Source: Ancylobacter moscoviensis (lineage in GTDB: Bacteria; Pseudomonadota; Alphaproteobacteria; Rhizobiales; Xanthobacteraceae). From it: 64,000 bases of DNA. Positions 8,351 through 18,449 of the stretch are shown in pieces. The DNA is taken from assembly GCF_007559435.1 (NCBI RefSeq), contig NZ_VMBP01000002.1, positions 744,001 through 808,000 on the forward strand. The letters run 5' to 3'. The notes beneath the pieces were generated by a model. The model was not told the origin of the DNA, searched no databases, and saw nothing but the letters and a program-made list of their open reading frames with translations. A program made the position numbers and the translations under genes. Within the stretch, counting starts at the first letter, position 1, and each line of letters starts with the position of its first letter.

Positions 8351-9125
8351 CAGTGCGCCCCTCCTTCGAGATAGGCGGCCCGCACCTCGGGGCGTTCCAG
8401 CAGTTCCTTGCCCTGGCCCGACAGGGTGACGAGGCCGTTCACCAGCACGTAGCCGCGATGGGCGAGCTTGAGCGCGTGGAAGGCGTTCTGCTCGACGAGG
8501 AAGACGGTCAGCCCCTCCGTGCGGTTGAGCTCGCGGATGGCGTCGAAGATCTGCCGCACGATCAGCGGGGCGAGGCCGAGCGAGGGCTCGTCCAGCATCA
8601 AGAGGCGGGGCCGGCTCATCAGCGCGCGGCCGATGGCGAGCATCTGCTGCTCGCCGCCGGACAGCGTGCCGCCGCGCTGGGTGATGCGCTCCTTGAGGCG
8701 GGGGAACAGCGTGAAGACCTTCTGCAAATCCTCGTCGAAATGGGCAAAACCATCGACGGCCGCGCCCATCTGCAGGTTCTCGAACACGGTCATGCGCGGG
8801 AAGATGCGCCGGCCCTCGGGGGACTGGGCGATCTTCAGCTGCGCGATCTCGTGGGTCGGCACCTTGGTGATGTCGCGCCCCTCATAGACGATCGTCCCCT
8901 CGCGCGGACGCGGCTGGCCGAAGATCGTCATCATCAGGGTCGACTTGCCGGCGCCATTGGAGCCGATCAGGGTGACGATCTCGCCCTTGTAGACGTCCAC
9001 GTCGACGCCCTTCAGCGCCATGATGTTCCCGTAGAACGTCTTGACGCCGCGTACCGACAGCATGGGCTCGTCGCTGCGCGGGGCGAGGGGGGCGGTGGCG
9101 GGCGGGGTTACGGTGAGAGTGTCGC

Positions 9126-9129
<4 letters not shown>
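8350..9129 (-). CDS. livF: Branched-chain amino acid ABC transporter ATPase LivF
   Basis: 259 aa. The GTG start at 9129 overlaps the livG stop by four bases (GTGA). An N-terminal Thr/Ala/Pro-rich extension of about 20 residues precedes MLSVRGVKTFYGNIMAL. Walker A GSNGAGKST, signature LSGGEQQM and Walker B LLMLDEPSLGLAP are intact. LivF is one of the two different ATPases in HAAT importers. A longer upstream open frame is only the antisense-free read-through of livG and is not used. Confidence 0.9.
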
Positions 9130-10087
<958 letters not shown>

Positions 10088-10088
<1 letters not shown>

Positions 10089-11533
10089 CAGCCGTGGCCC
10101 TCCTTCACGAGATCGCCGGAGACCGCCTTGCGTTCCTTCAGGAAGATCGTGGGGTCGCGCGTCGAGACGAGGCCGCGCGGCTTCCACACCATGATCGCGA
10201 CCATGGCGAAGCCGAAGATCAGCATGCGGTAGAGGCTCGGGTCGAAATCGTTGCCGAAGACCTGCTTGAGGAAGCCGAGATTGCGCAGCATCTCCATGCC
10301 GCCCATCATCACCGCCGCCGCTACGGCGACGCCGACCTGCGAGCCCATGCCGCCCAGCACGACGATAGCGAGGATCATCGCCGAGACGTCGAAGGTGAAG
10401 CTTTCCGGGCTGACGAAGCCGGCGCGCACGGCGAAGAAGCAGCCGGCGAAGCCGCCGAACATGGCGCCGGTGGCAAAGGCCGACAGCTTCACGTTGGTGG
10501 TGTTGATGCCGAGCGAGCGGCAGGCGATCTCGTCCTCGCGCAGGGCTTCCCAGGCCCGCCCGACCGGCAGCTTGCGCAGCCGCACCGTCGCGAAGGCGGT
10601 GATCAGCGCCAGTGCCAGGATGACGAAATAGAGGAAGACGATGCGGTGCATCGGGTTGAATTCGAGCCCGAACAGCGCCGCGAAGCCGTTCTCGTCACGG
10701 GTGAACGGGACGCCGAAGAAGGTGGCGCGCGGGATCGAGGCGATGCCGGCGCCGCCGCCGGTGAAGTCGACCCAGTTGATGAGCACCAGGCGGATGATCT
10801 CGCCGAAAGCCAGGGTGACGATGGCGAGATAGTCGCCGCGCAGGCGCAGCACCGGGAAGCCGAGGATCATGCCCCAGAGGCCCGCGAAGAGGCCGGCGAC
10901 CGGCAGGCAGATCCAGAACGCCCAGTTGGCCCAGAAGGTTTCGCCGAGCAGGCCGGCGAAGAAGCCGTTCACCGGCGCCGAGGTGGCGAGCAGCGCGTAG
11001 GTGTAGGCGCCCACCGCGTAGAAGGCGACGTAGCCGAGGTCGAGCAGGCCGGCGAGGCCCACCACGATGTTCAGGCCCCAGCCCAGCATCACATAGGTGA
11101 GGATGAGGATACCGAGGTCGATCAGGTAGCGGCTCTCGTTCCAGCCGCCCAATGTGTAGGAGGCGATGAACGGGAACGTCGCCGCGAAGGCCAGCAGGGC
11201 CGGCTTCACGACCGGGCCGACCGCGACGCCGGCGCGGTCGAACACCGTGGGGCCGGTGCGCGTCCGGGGGCGCCGGTTCGGCGACCATATGGTGAGGTTC
11301 AGCAGCAGCCGGCCGGCGAAGATGATGCCCACCATGATGGCGAGCAGCGAGGGCCGGTAGCCAAGCCCGAGCGCGCCGTCGATGATGATGGTCTCGAAGC
11401 CGATCAGAGGCCCGAGCAGGCCGAGGGCGATGAGGCCGGTGACGAACGCATCCTTGAAGGCGTGCGCCACCGCGGAGCCGGCATCGGCGGCCTGGGCCGC
11501 GGACGGGGCGGTTTCGGCGGTCTGGACAGCCAT
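10088..11533 (-). CDS. livM: Branched-chain amino acid ABC transporter permease LivM
   Basis: 481 aa, about ten hydrophobic spans. The N-terminal ~130 residues (Ala-rich start plus two or three extra spans) extend the common LivM core, as often seen in alphaproteobacteria. The core carries [25 protein letters not shown] and the cytoplasmic [20 protein letters not shown] loop, both hallmarks of LivM. Follows livH with an 11-bp gap. Confidence 0.9.
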
Positions 11534-11544
11534 GATGTGTGACC

Positions 11545-12462
11545 TCAGACCTTTTCGACCTCAGGCCGGCCCAGCAGGCCCTGCGGCATGAAGATCAGCG
11601 TGATGGCGAGGATCGAGAACGCCGCCACGTCCTTGTATTCGATGGAGAAATAGGCCGACCAGAAGGTCTCGATGAGCCCGATCAGCAGCCCGCCAAGCAC
11701 GGCGCCCGGCAGCGAGCCGATGCCGCCCAGCACGGCCGCGGTGAAGGCCTTCACGCCCGGCACGAAACCATCCGCGAAGTTCGCGACGCCGTAGTACATC
11801 AGGTACATCACGCCGGCGACGGCCGCGAGCGCGGCGCCGATGACGAAGGTGAGCGAGATGGTGTGGTCGACGTTGATACCGAGCAGCGCCGCCATCTTGC
11901 GGTCCTGTTCCACGGCGCGCTGGGCGCGGCCGAGCGAGGTCTTCTGCACGAGGTACCAGAACCCGCCGAGCAGCAGCGCCGTCACCACCATGATGATGAC
12001 CTGCTTCCAGGCCAGCGTGACCTGATAGCCGCCGGAATCCATCAGCACGATCACGTCGGTGATCATCGGCGGCACCGGCTTGTTGCGCGGGCCCTGCGTG
12101 ACCTGGACGAAATTGGCGAGGAAGATCGACATGCCGATCGCCGAGATCATCGGCGCGAGGCGGAACGAGCCTCGCAGCGGCCGGTAGGCCACCCGTTCGA
12201 TCGCCCAGCTGACCAGCGAGGTGAAGAACATCGCCACGACCAGCACGATGGCCAGCGCCAGGAAGATCGAGGTGATGCCGAGAACCGTGGTGAGCAGCAG
12301 GAAACAGATCAGGGCGATGAAGGCCGAGACCATGAACACGTCGCCATGGGCGAAGTTCACCATGCCGATGATGCCGAAGACCATCGTGTAGCCGATGGCG
12401 ATCAGCCCGTAGATCGAGCCGAGCGTCAGCCCGTTGATGAGCTGCTGAACGAAAACATCCAT
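11545..12462 (-). CDS. livH: Branched-chain amino acid ABC transporter permease LivH
   Basis: 305 aa, about eight membrane spans. Opens [20 protein letters not shown] and continues [20 protein letters not shown], diagnostic of LivH. The cytoplasmic loop [20 protein letters not shown] contacts the ATPases. It is the first gene of the operon; a 400-bp gene-free region with tandem repeats lies upstream. Confidence 0.92.
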   Translation of the reverse strand: MDVFVQQLINGLTLGSIYGLIAIGYTMVFGIIGMVNFAHGDVFMVSAFIALICFLLLTTVLGITSIFLALAIVLVVAMFFTSLVSWAIERVAYRPLRGSFRLAPMISAIGMSIFLANFVQVTQGPRNKPVPPMITDVIVLMDSGGYQVTLAWKQVIIMVVTALLLGGFWYLVQKTSLGRAQRAVEQDRKMAALLGINVDHTISLTFVIGAALAAVAGVMYLMYYGVANFADGFVPGVKAFTAAVLGGIGSLPGAVLGGLLIGLIETFWSAYFSIEYKDVAAFSILAITLIFMPQGLLGRPEVEKV

Positions 12463-12863
12463 ATTTTTTTCCGGCTCCCCTCAGCCGTTATGCGGAAGAC
12501 GCGCGCGCCGGGCTTTTGCATATATTCTGTTCGTGCCCGTAACGTGTGCGTCTCTGACTCTTAGCCTGCACCGCGCTCCGATACAATTCGATCGAAAGAC
12601 GAAATGCAATCGATCGAAAGGAGTGATGCAACGGTGCAAAAATACCGTTTTTCTGAAATCCTTTGCCGTTCAATCGGTTGCGAAGGGCGTTGTGTGCAAC
12701 GTATCCGTCTGGCGCCTTCACCTTTTCGTCACGTTTCTGCCAAGTTGGGCTTTGTATGCGAGCGGTTTTCAAAATTCCCCGCGGGGAGTTATGCACAGCG
12801 CGGGTCTGTTCGACGCCGGCGGGCCGCGTAGGATCGCAGCGTGCGTGACAGGGTGAGGACGCT
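12463..12863. promoter_or_regulatory. Divergent promoter region, livH / flavin reductase, with 22-bp tandem repeats
   Basis: No gene is supportable here. The region is less GC-rich than its flanks. Two adjacent 22-bp units occupy 12588-12609 and 12610-12631; each starts TCGATCGAAAG and ends ATGCAA, with 17 of 22 positions identical. The unit contains the palindrome TCGATCGA. They lie 126-169 bp upstream of the livH ATG. A 22-bp spacing places the sites on one DNA face, as expected for cooperative regulator binding. Confidence 0.5.
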
Positions 12864-13376
12864 TTGGACGAAGTGAGGGGTCATGGCGTGGAGCGGCTGG
12901 TCGAGCCGGGTCTCTATCGGGAGGCGATGAGCCGCCTCGTTGCGGCGGTCCACGTGATCACGACGCATGGCGAGGAGGGGCGCGCCGGTTTCACCGCCAC
13001 CGCGGTCGCCTCCGTGTCGGATAGCCCGCCGACATTGCTGGTCTGCCTCAACCGCCGCATCCGCTCGGCCTCCGCCTTCCGGCAGGCGGGCCGATTCGCC
13101 GTCAATATGCTGGCCGGCGAGCACCAGGCCGTCGCCGAGAGCTTCGGCGGGCGCACCGCCGCGTCCGGCGAGCCGCGTTTTTCCGTCGGCCACTGGCGTG
13201 AAGGCGCGCTCGGCGTACCCTGTTTGCAAGGGGCTATCGCGGTGTTCGAGTGCCGGCTGGTCGAGGCGCGCACCATCGCCACGCATGACGTGCTGGTCGG
13301 GCGGGTCGAGGCGGTCACGCTCGGTCCCGACGGCGGCAAGCTCGCTTATCTCGGGCGCAGCTATCGTGTGATCTGA
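12864..13376 (+). CDS. Flavin reductase family protein (NAD(P)H:FMN oxidoreductase-like)
   Basis: 170 aa, flavin-reductase-like domain over nearly the whole length. The family pattern is clear: GFTATAVASVSDSPPTLLVCLNRRIRSAS followed by FAVNMLAGEH, matching RutF/HpaC-type reductases that supply reduced FMN/FAD to a partner monooxygenase. The start is probably TTG 12864 (GAGG nine bases upstream); GTG codons at 12873 and 12888 are alternatives. No monooxygenase gene is adjacent, so the partner is unknown. Confidence 0.8.
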   Translation: MDEVRGHGVERLVEPGLYREAMSRLVAAVHVITTHGEEGRAGFTATAVASVSDSPPTLLVCLNRRIRSASAFRQAGRFAVNMLAGEHQAVAESFGGRTAASGEPRFSVGHWREGALGVPCLQGAIAVFECRLVEARTIATHDVLVGRVEAVTLGPDGGKLAYLGRSYRVI

Positions 13377-13383
13377 CGACGGT

Positions 13384-14571
13384 TCACGCGCATTGCCCGG
13401 CGACCCAGCCGGATGACCACGCCCACTGGAAATTGTAGCCGCCAAGCCAGCCGGTGACGTCCACCACCTCGCCGATGAAATAGAGGCCCGGGACGTCGCG
13501 TGCCTGCATGGTGCGCGAATCCAGCCCGTCGGTATCGACCCCGCCGAGCGTCACCTCGGCGGTGCGGTAGCCTTCCGATCCGGTTGGCTTCAGCTTCCAG
13601 CCGTTCACCGCCCCGTCGATGCGTTGCAGCACCTTGTCGGAGAGATCCGCGAGATTACGTGCGCCGGCTTCGCGGTCGGCGATCATCTGCGCCAGGCGCT
13701 TCGGCAGCAGCCCGGCGAGCACCGTGGCCGGCGCCTGCCGGCCATTTGCCGCCCGTGCCGTCCGCAGATGCGTGAAGACATCCTTGCTTGGGGCGAGCGC
13801 GACCTCGATCTCGTCGCCCTCGCGCCAGTAGGAGGAAATCTGCAGCACAGCCGGGCCGGAAAGGCCGCGATGGGTGAACAGCAGGCCCTCGTCGAACCGG
13901 GTCTTGCCGTGCCGCAGGCGGGCCTCGACGCCGACGCCGGCGAGCGGGGCCAGGCGTTCCAGCAGAGCCGGATCGAGTGTCAGCGGCACGAGGCCGGGGC
14001 GGGTGGACTGCACCTTGAGGCCGAAGCGTTCGGCAACCTCGTAGCCGAAGCCGGTTGCGCCCATCTTCGGTATCGACTTGCCGCCGGTGGCGATCACCAG
14101 CGAGCGGCAGGTGAGGGCGCCTTCCGTGGTGGCGAGCGTGAAGCCGTCGCCCGTCCGCTCATAACCCGTCACCGAGGTCGACAGCTTCAACTCGGCACCG
14201 GCGGCACGCAGTTCGTCGGTGAGCATGTCCACGATCTGCCGCGAGGAGCCGTCACAGAAGAGCTGGCCCAGCGTCTTCTCATGATAGGCGATGCCGCGCG
14301 CCTCCACCCGCCTGACGAAATCGTGCTGGGTGAAGCGCTTCAACGCCGAGATGCAGAAGCCGGCATTGGCGGAGAGATAGTTGCGCGGCGCGGCGTCGAG
14401 GTTGGTGAAGTTGCATCGCCCGCCGCCGGAGATGCGGATCTTCTCGCCGGGCGCGCGTGCGTGATCGATGAGGACGACCCGCCGCCCGCGCCGTCCCGCC
14501 TCGATGGCGCACATCATCCCGGCCGCGCCGGCGCCGATCACCACCACGTCGGCCGCGAACGGTCGGTTCAC
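13384..14571 (-). CDS. NAD(P)/FAD-dependent oxidoreductase, HI0933/BaiN family
   Basis: 395 aa from GTG 14571, which overlaps the upstream gene's stop by four bases (GTGA). An N-terminal FAD-binding Rossmann motif VVVIGAGAAGMMCAIEAGRRG is followed by the family marker KIRISGGGRCNFTN. The C-terminus ends in a second dinucleotide/FAD segment, GLYFIGEVVDVTGWLGGYNFQWAWSSGW. The physiological substrate of most members is unknown; BaiN is implicated in bile-acid chemistry in gut bacteria, which is unlikely to apply here. Tight coupling with the KamA-like gene suggests co-expression. Confidence 0.85.
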   Translation of the reverse strand: MNRPFAADVVVIGAGAAGMMCAIEAGRRGRRVVLIDHARAPGEKIRISGGGRCNFTNLDAAPRNYLSANAGFCISALKRFTQHDFVRRVEARGIAYHEKTLGQLFCDGSSRQIVDMLTDELRAAGAELKLSTSVTGYERTGDGFTLATTEGALTCRSLVIATGGKSIPKMGATGFGYEVAERFGLKVQSTRPGLVPLTLDPALLERLAPLAGVGVEARLRHGKTRFDEGLLFTHRGLSGPAVLQISSYWREGDEIEVALAPSKDVFTHLRTARAANGRQAPATVLAGLLPKRLAQMIADREAGARNLADLSDKVLQRIDGAVNGWKLKPTGSEGYRTAEVTLGGVDTDGLDSRTMQARDVPGLYFIGEVVDVTGWLGGYNFQWAWSSGWVAGQCA

Positions 14572-15644
14572 ACGGCCTCTCCATAGGCGTGCACGCCGCC
14601 GCAATAATCGGTGACGCGCCAGCCCTCGGGCGCCGGCTCCAGCCAGCCGGGGCCGATCGGAACCTTGCCGTGGCCGCCGGGTATGTCGAGCACATAGGTC
14701 GGCAAGGCGAGGCCGGAGACGCGCCCGCGCAGGGCTCGCATCAGTTCCTGTCCCCGCGCGATGCTCAGGCGGAAGTGGGCGGTACCGGGCGCGAGGTCGG
14801 GATGGTGAAGGTAGTAGGGCTTCACCCGGCACTCCACGAGGGCGCGGAACAGGGCGGCGAGCGTCGCCTCATGGTCGTTGACGCCGGCGAGCAGCACGCT
14901 CTGGCCGACCAGCGCGACGCCGGCATCCGCCAGCCGGGCGAGGGCGGCGCGGGCCTCGTCGGCCAGCTCGCTTGCATGGTTGGCGTGGACGGCGACATAG
15001 GTCGTCACGCCCGGCGCGCGGATCGCCTCGACGAGGGCGGCCGTGACGCGCTCCGGCGCGGCGACCGGCACGCGGGTGTGGAAGCGCACGATCTTCACAT
15101 GCCCGATGGCCGCGAGGCGTTCCATCAGCAGGGCGAGACGGCGCGGGGCGACGACGAAGGGGTCGCCGCCGGTCAGCACGACCTCCCAGATCTCGGGATG
15201 GCCGGCGATATAGGAGATGGCGTCTTCCAGCGCGTCCTCGGAAAGGCTGGTCTCCGCCCCCGGCCCGACCATCTCGCGGCGGAAGCAGAAGCGGCAGTAG
15301 ACGGCGCAGACGCCGACCAGCTTCAGCAGCACCCGGTCGGGATAGCGGTGCACGATGCCGGGCACCGGGCTGTGCGCATGGTCGCCGATGGGGTCCTCGC
15401 GCTCCTCCGGCCGGGTTTCCAGTTCGCGCGCGTCGGGGATGAACTGGCGGGCGATCGGATCGGCAGGGTCGTCGCGGTCGATAAGGCCCGCCAGCGTCGG
15501 CGTCACCGCGACGGCATAGCGGCCGGCGACCTTCTCGAGCCCGGCATCGGGCGCCAGCAGGCCGACATCGGCAAGCTCGTCCAGGCTGCGCAGGGTGCGC
15601 GCCGGCAGCGCCGAGACGGAAGGAGATGAAAGCGGGCGGTTCAT
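14568..15644 (-). CDS. Lysine 2,3-aminomutase-like radical SAM protein
   Basis: 358 aa from ATG 15644. The radical-SAM cluster motif Cx3Cx2C is at residues 113, 117 and 120. The PLP lysine lies in the PGGxGK motif near the C-terminus, and LTGGDPF marks the SAM-binding region. The family includes lysine 2,3-aminomutase (KamA) and EpmB, which makes (R)-beta-lysine for elongation factor P. At this length it is closer to the EpmB/short KamA-like group. No epmA or efp gene is adjacent here. First gene of a two-gene operon with the FAD oxidoreductase. Confidence 0.82.
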   Translation of the reverse strand: MNRPLSSPSVSALPARTLRSLDELADVGLLAPDAGLEKVAGRYAVAVTPTLAGLIDRDDPADPIARQFIPDARELETRPEEREDPIGDHAHSPVPGIVHRYPDRVLLKLVGVCAVYCRFCFRREMVGPGAETSLSEDALEDAISYIAGHPEIWEVVLTGGDPFVVAPRRLALLMERLAAIGHVKIVRFHTRVPVAAPERVTAALVEAIRAPGVTTYVAVHANHASELADEARAALARLADAGVALVGQSVLLAGVNDHEATLAALFRALVECRVKPYYLHHPDLAPGTAHFRLSIARGQELMRALRGRVSGLALPTYVLDIPGGHGKVPIGPGWLEPAPEGWRVTDYCGGVHAYGEAV

Positions 15645-15732
15645 GCGCGGCTTTGTGATCCTTTCCGTGAATATCGGCAAGGCGGCTGCGAGAGGCTGCG
15701 TTATATTCCGCCGTACATGATGAGGAGGCGCC

Positions 15733-16056
15733 ATGTTCGCGCGTGAGGAAGACGTGCTCGAGGCGGCCGCCGGCTGGCGGCGCCAGGGGCGCGGCGTGGC
15801 GCTGGCCACGGTCGTGGAGACCTGGGGCTCGGCACCCCGTCCGGTGGGCAGTCACCTCGCCATCGACGAGGCCGGCAATTTCCTCGGTTCGGTATCCGGC
15901 GGCTGCGTCGAGGGCGCGGTCGTCGCGGAGGCCGCCCAGGTGATCGCCGACGGCGCGCCGCGCCTTCTGGAGTTCGGCGTCGCCGACGAGACCGCCTGGC
16001 AGGTCGGTCTTTCCTGTGGCGGGCGCATCGCCGTCTATGTCGAGAAGGTCGCCTGA
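15733..16056 (+). CDS. XdhC family protein, N-terminal domain (molybdoenzyme maturation)
   Basis: 107 aa. Contains the XdhC/CoxI N-terminal signature: VALATVVETWGSAPRPVGSHLAI and SVSGGCVEGAVV, ending GLSCGGRIAVYVE. The Cys in SGGCVEG and in LSCGG are typical. XdhC binds molybdenum cofactor, protects it and helps its sulfuration and insertion into xanthine-dehydrogenase-type enzymes. Normally one protein of about 270-350 aa carries both domains; here the C-terminal domain is a separate gene overlapping by one base. GAGGAGG lies just ahead of the ATG. Confidence 0.85.
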   Translation: MFAREEDVLEAAAGWRRQGRGVALATVVETWGSAPRPVGSHLAIDEAGNFLGSVSGGCVEGAVVAEAAQVIADGAPRLLEFGVADETAWQVGLSCGGRIAVYVEKVA

Positions 16057-16757
16057 TGGAGCTTGCCGTTCTTGAGGCTCTCAATGCGGAGCGGGCGGCG
16101 CGGCGTGCCAGCATTCTGGTCACCGAGCTCACCAGCGGCCGGCAGCGGCTGGTCACGCCTTCCGGCATCGCGGGCGATCCGCTCGCGGAAGTGCTGGGCG
16201 AGGCGCTGCGCAGCGGCCGCAGCCGGCTGGTCGAGGCCGGAAACCAACGCCTCTTCCTGACCGTTCAGGTACCGTCGCCGCGCCTCGTCATCACCGGAGC
16301 GGTGCATATCTCGCAGGCGCTGGCGCCGATGGCGTCCATGGCGGGGCTCGACGTCACCGTCATCGACCCCCGCACCGCCTTCGCCACATCCGAGCGTTTT
16401 CCCGGCGTCGATCTCAGGGCGGAATGGCCGGACGTCGTGCTGCCGCGCATCGGCCTCGATCCGTTCACCGCCGTGGCCGCGTTGACGCACGATCCCAAGA
16501 TCGACGATCCCGCGCTGACCGAGGCGCTGGCGGCCGGGTGCTTCTATGTGGGGGCCCTCGGCTCACGCAAGACACATGGCGCCCGGCTGGAGCGGTTGGC
16601 GGCGCGTGGCGTTTCGCGCGAGGCGCTGGCGACGATCCATGCCCCCATCGGGCTCGACATCGGCGCCGCGAGCCCGGCGGAGATCGCGGTCTCCGTCCTT
16701 GCCGAGATCATCGGCGAACTGCGCCGTCGGCCAGCCATGCGGGGACAGGCTGCGTGA
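16056..16757 (+). CDS. XdhC family protein, C-terminal Rossmann domain
   Basis: 233 aa. The ATG shares a base with the preceding TGA. The C-terminal half has the XdhC_C Rossmann features: LVITGAVHISQALAPMASMAGLDVTVIDPR, then FYVGALGSRKTHGARLERLAARG and IHAPIGLDIGAASPAEIAVSVLAEII. Forms a functional unit with the preceding small XdhC domain. The next gene starts within its last codons (GTGA overlap). Confidence 0.88.
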   Translation: MELAVLEALNAERAARRASILVTELTSGRQRLVTPSGIAGDPLAEVLGEALRSGRSRLVEAGNQRLFLTVQVPSPRLVITGAVHISQALAPMASMAGLDVTVIDPRTAFATSERFPGVDLRAEWPDVVLPRIGLDPFTAVAALTHDPKIDDPALTEALAAGCFYVGALGSRKTHGARLERLAARGVSREALATIHAPIGLDIGAASPAEIAVSVLAEIIGELRRRPAMRGQAA

Positions 16758-18418
16758 AGTTCGGCCGGGTTCCGCTCGATGAGGCGCTTGGGGCTCTGGC
16801 GGTGCACTCGCTGCGCCTGCCGGACCTCGAACTGCGAAAGGGCACTGTCCTCGACGCCGCGCTCATCGCCCGGCTGCGCGCGGCCGGCGTCGAGGAGATC
16901 ACGGCCGCCCGGCTGGAGCCGGGAGATGTCGCCGAAGATAAGGCCGCCGCCGGCATCGCGGCCGCCGTCTCCGGCAGCAATGTCCGCGCCGACGCCGCCT
17001 TTACCGGCCGCGTGAACCTGCGGGCGGCGGTGCCGGGCGTGATGACGGTCGAGCGAGCCGGCATCGATGCCCTCAACCGCATCGACGAGGCGGTGACGTT
17101 GGCGACGCTGCCGGCCTTCGCGGCGGTCGACGCTGGGCAGATGGTGGCGACGGTGAAGGTCATTCCCTTCGCCGTGCCGGGCTCCACGATGGACGCGCTG
17201 GCGCGCGCCGCCGCACCGCTGATCTCGGTCGCGCCGTATAGGCTTACGCGCGTCGCGGTCGTCTCGACCCTGCTGCCGGGGCTGACGGAAAAGGTCATCG
17301 CCAAGACGCTGCGCGTCACCGCCGCCCGGTTGGCGGCCGCGGGCGCCTCCATCATCTTCGAGCAGCGCGTGCGGCATGATGAACACGAGGTTGCGGTCGC
17401 TTTGTCTCAGGCCGCCGGGCAGGGCGCGGAGATCGCCCTCGTCTTCGGCGCCTCCGCCATCGCCGACCGGCGTGATGTGATTCCGGCCGGCATCGAGGCG
17501 GCCGGCGGGCGGATCGACCATTTCGGTATGCCCGTCGATCCCGGCAACCTTCTGCTGGTCGGGCGCGTTGGGGCGATGCCGGTGCTCGGCGCGCCGGGTT
17601 GCGCGCGCAGCCCGAAGGAGAACGGTTTCGACTGGGTGCTCCGGCGCCTGCTGGCTGGCCTGGAGGTGTCGCGCGACGACATCATGATGATGGGCGTCGG
17701 AGGATTGCTGATGGAGATTCCCACCCGTCCGCAGCCGCGCGAGAGCGCTGCGTCCGTGACCGGTCGCGCCGCCGCCATCGTCCTCGCCGCCGGGCGCGGC
17801 ACGCGCATGCCGCACGCCCACAAGCTCTCTGCGCCGCTGTACGGCGAGCCGCTGGTGCGCCGGGCGGTGACGGCGGCGCTGGCCTCGAAGGCTCGGCCGG
17901 TCGTGGTGGTCACCGGCCATGAGGCGGAGAGGGTGCGCACGGCGCTGGCCGGGCTCGATGTCGTCTTCGTCGACAATCCCGCCTTCGCCGACGGGCTGTC
18001 GACATCGCTGCGGGCCGGCCTCGCCGCCCTGCCGGAGGAGGTCGACCGCGCGGTGGTGATGCTCGGCGACATGCCGAAGGTGGATCCGGCGCTCGTCGAC
18101 CGCCTCGCCGGGGCGATCGATCCGCAGGAGGGGCGCCTCATCGCGGTTCCGGTGGCGGATGGGCGACGGGGCAACCCGGTCGCCTGGGCGCGCCGCCTGT
18201 TCCCGGCCCTGATGGCGCTGGAGGGCGATGTCGGCGCCCGCCACGTCATCGCCGAGAACGCCGATCTGGTGGTCGATGTGCCGGCGGAAGGCGATGGCGT
18301 CTTTCTCGACATCGACACGCGCGACGAGCTTGAGGCGCTGGAGATCCACGAGATCGCCGAAAATGCCGACGTCGATGCCCGCGCCGCGCTGGAGGGGATG
18401 AAGGCGGAAGACGCCTGA
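16754..18418 (+). CDS. Molybdopterin-binding domain fused to MocA-like nucleotidyltransferase
   Basis: 554 aa from GTG 16754, a 4-bp overlap with the upstream stop. Residues 1 to about 340 resemble a MoeA/Mog-type MPT-binding domain, ending in the conserved GMPVDPGNLLLVGRVGAMPVLGAPGCARS block. From about residue 345 a MobA/MocA NTP-transferase begins: AIVLAAGRGTRMP, HKL, then VVVTGHE and VVMLGDMP. MocA attaches CMP to Mo-molybdopterin, producing the MCD cofactor used by xanthine-dehydrogenase-family and CO-dehydrogenase enzymes. With the two XdhC domains it forms a three-gene maturation operon. No molybdoenzyme structural genes are in the window. Confidence 0.87.
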   Translation: MKFGRVPLDEALGALAVHSLRLPDLELRKGTVLDAALIARLRAAGVEEITAARLEPGDVAEDKAAAGIAAAVSGSNVRADAAFTGRVNLRAAVPGVMTVERAGIDALNRIDEAVTLATLPAFAAVDAGQMVATVKVIPFAVPGSTMDALARAAAPLISVAPYRLTRVAVVSTLLPGLTEKVIAKTLRVTAARLAAAGASIIFEQRVRHDEHEVAVALSQAAGQGAEIALVFGASAIADRRDVIPAGIEAAGGRIDHFGMPVDPGNLLLVGRVGAMPVLGAPGCARSPKENGFDWVLRRLLAGLEVSRDDIMMMGVGGLLMEIPTRPQPRESAASVTGRAAAIVLAAGRGTRMPHAHKLSAPLYGEPLVRRAVTAALASKARPVVVVTGHEAERVRTALAGLDVVFVDNPAFADGLSTSLRAGLAALPEEVDRAVVMLGDMPKVDPALVDRLAGAIDPQEGRLIAVPVADGRRGNPVAWARRLFPALMALEGDVGARHVIAENADLVVDVPAEGDGVFLDIDTRDELEALEIHEIAENADVDARAALEGMKAEDA

Positions 18419-18449
18419 GACCTTTCCGATGGCGGAGCGCACCTGTTTC

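Noticed and set aside
12488-12856. Several overlapping 60-107-codon frames between livH and the flavin reductase gene
   Set aside because: All cross the tandem repeats, lack ribosome-binding sites and show no family features.
16544-18442. A 632-codon minus-strand open frame over the MPT/MocA gene
   Set aside because: Antisense shadow; composition is Arg/Gly/His-rich with no motif.
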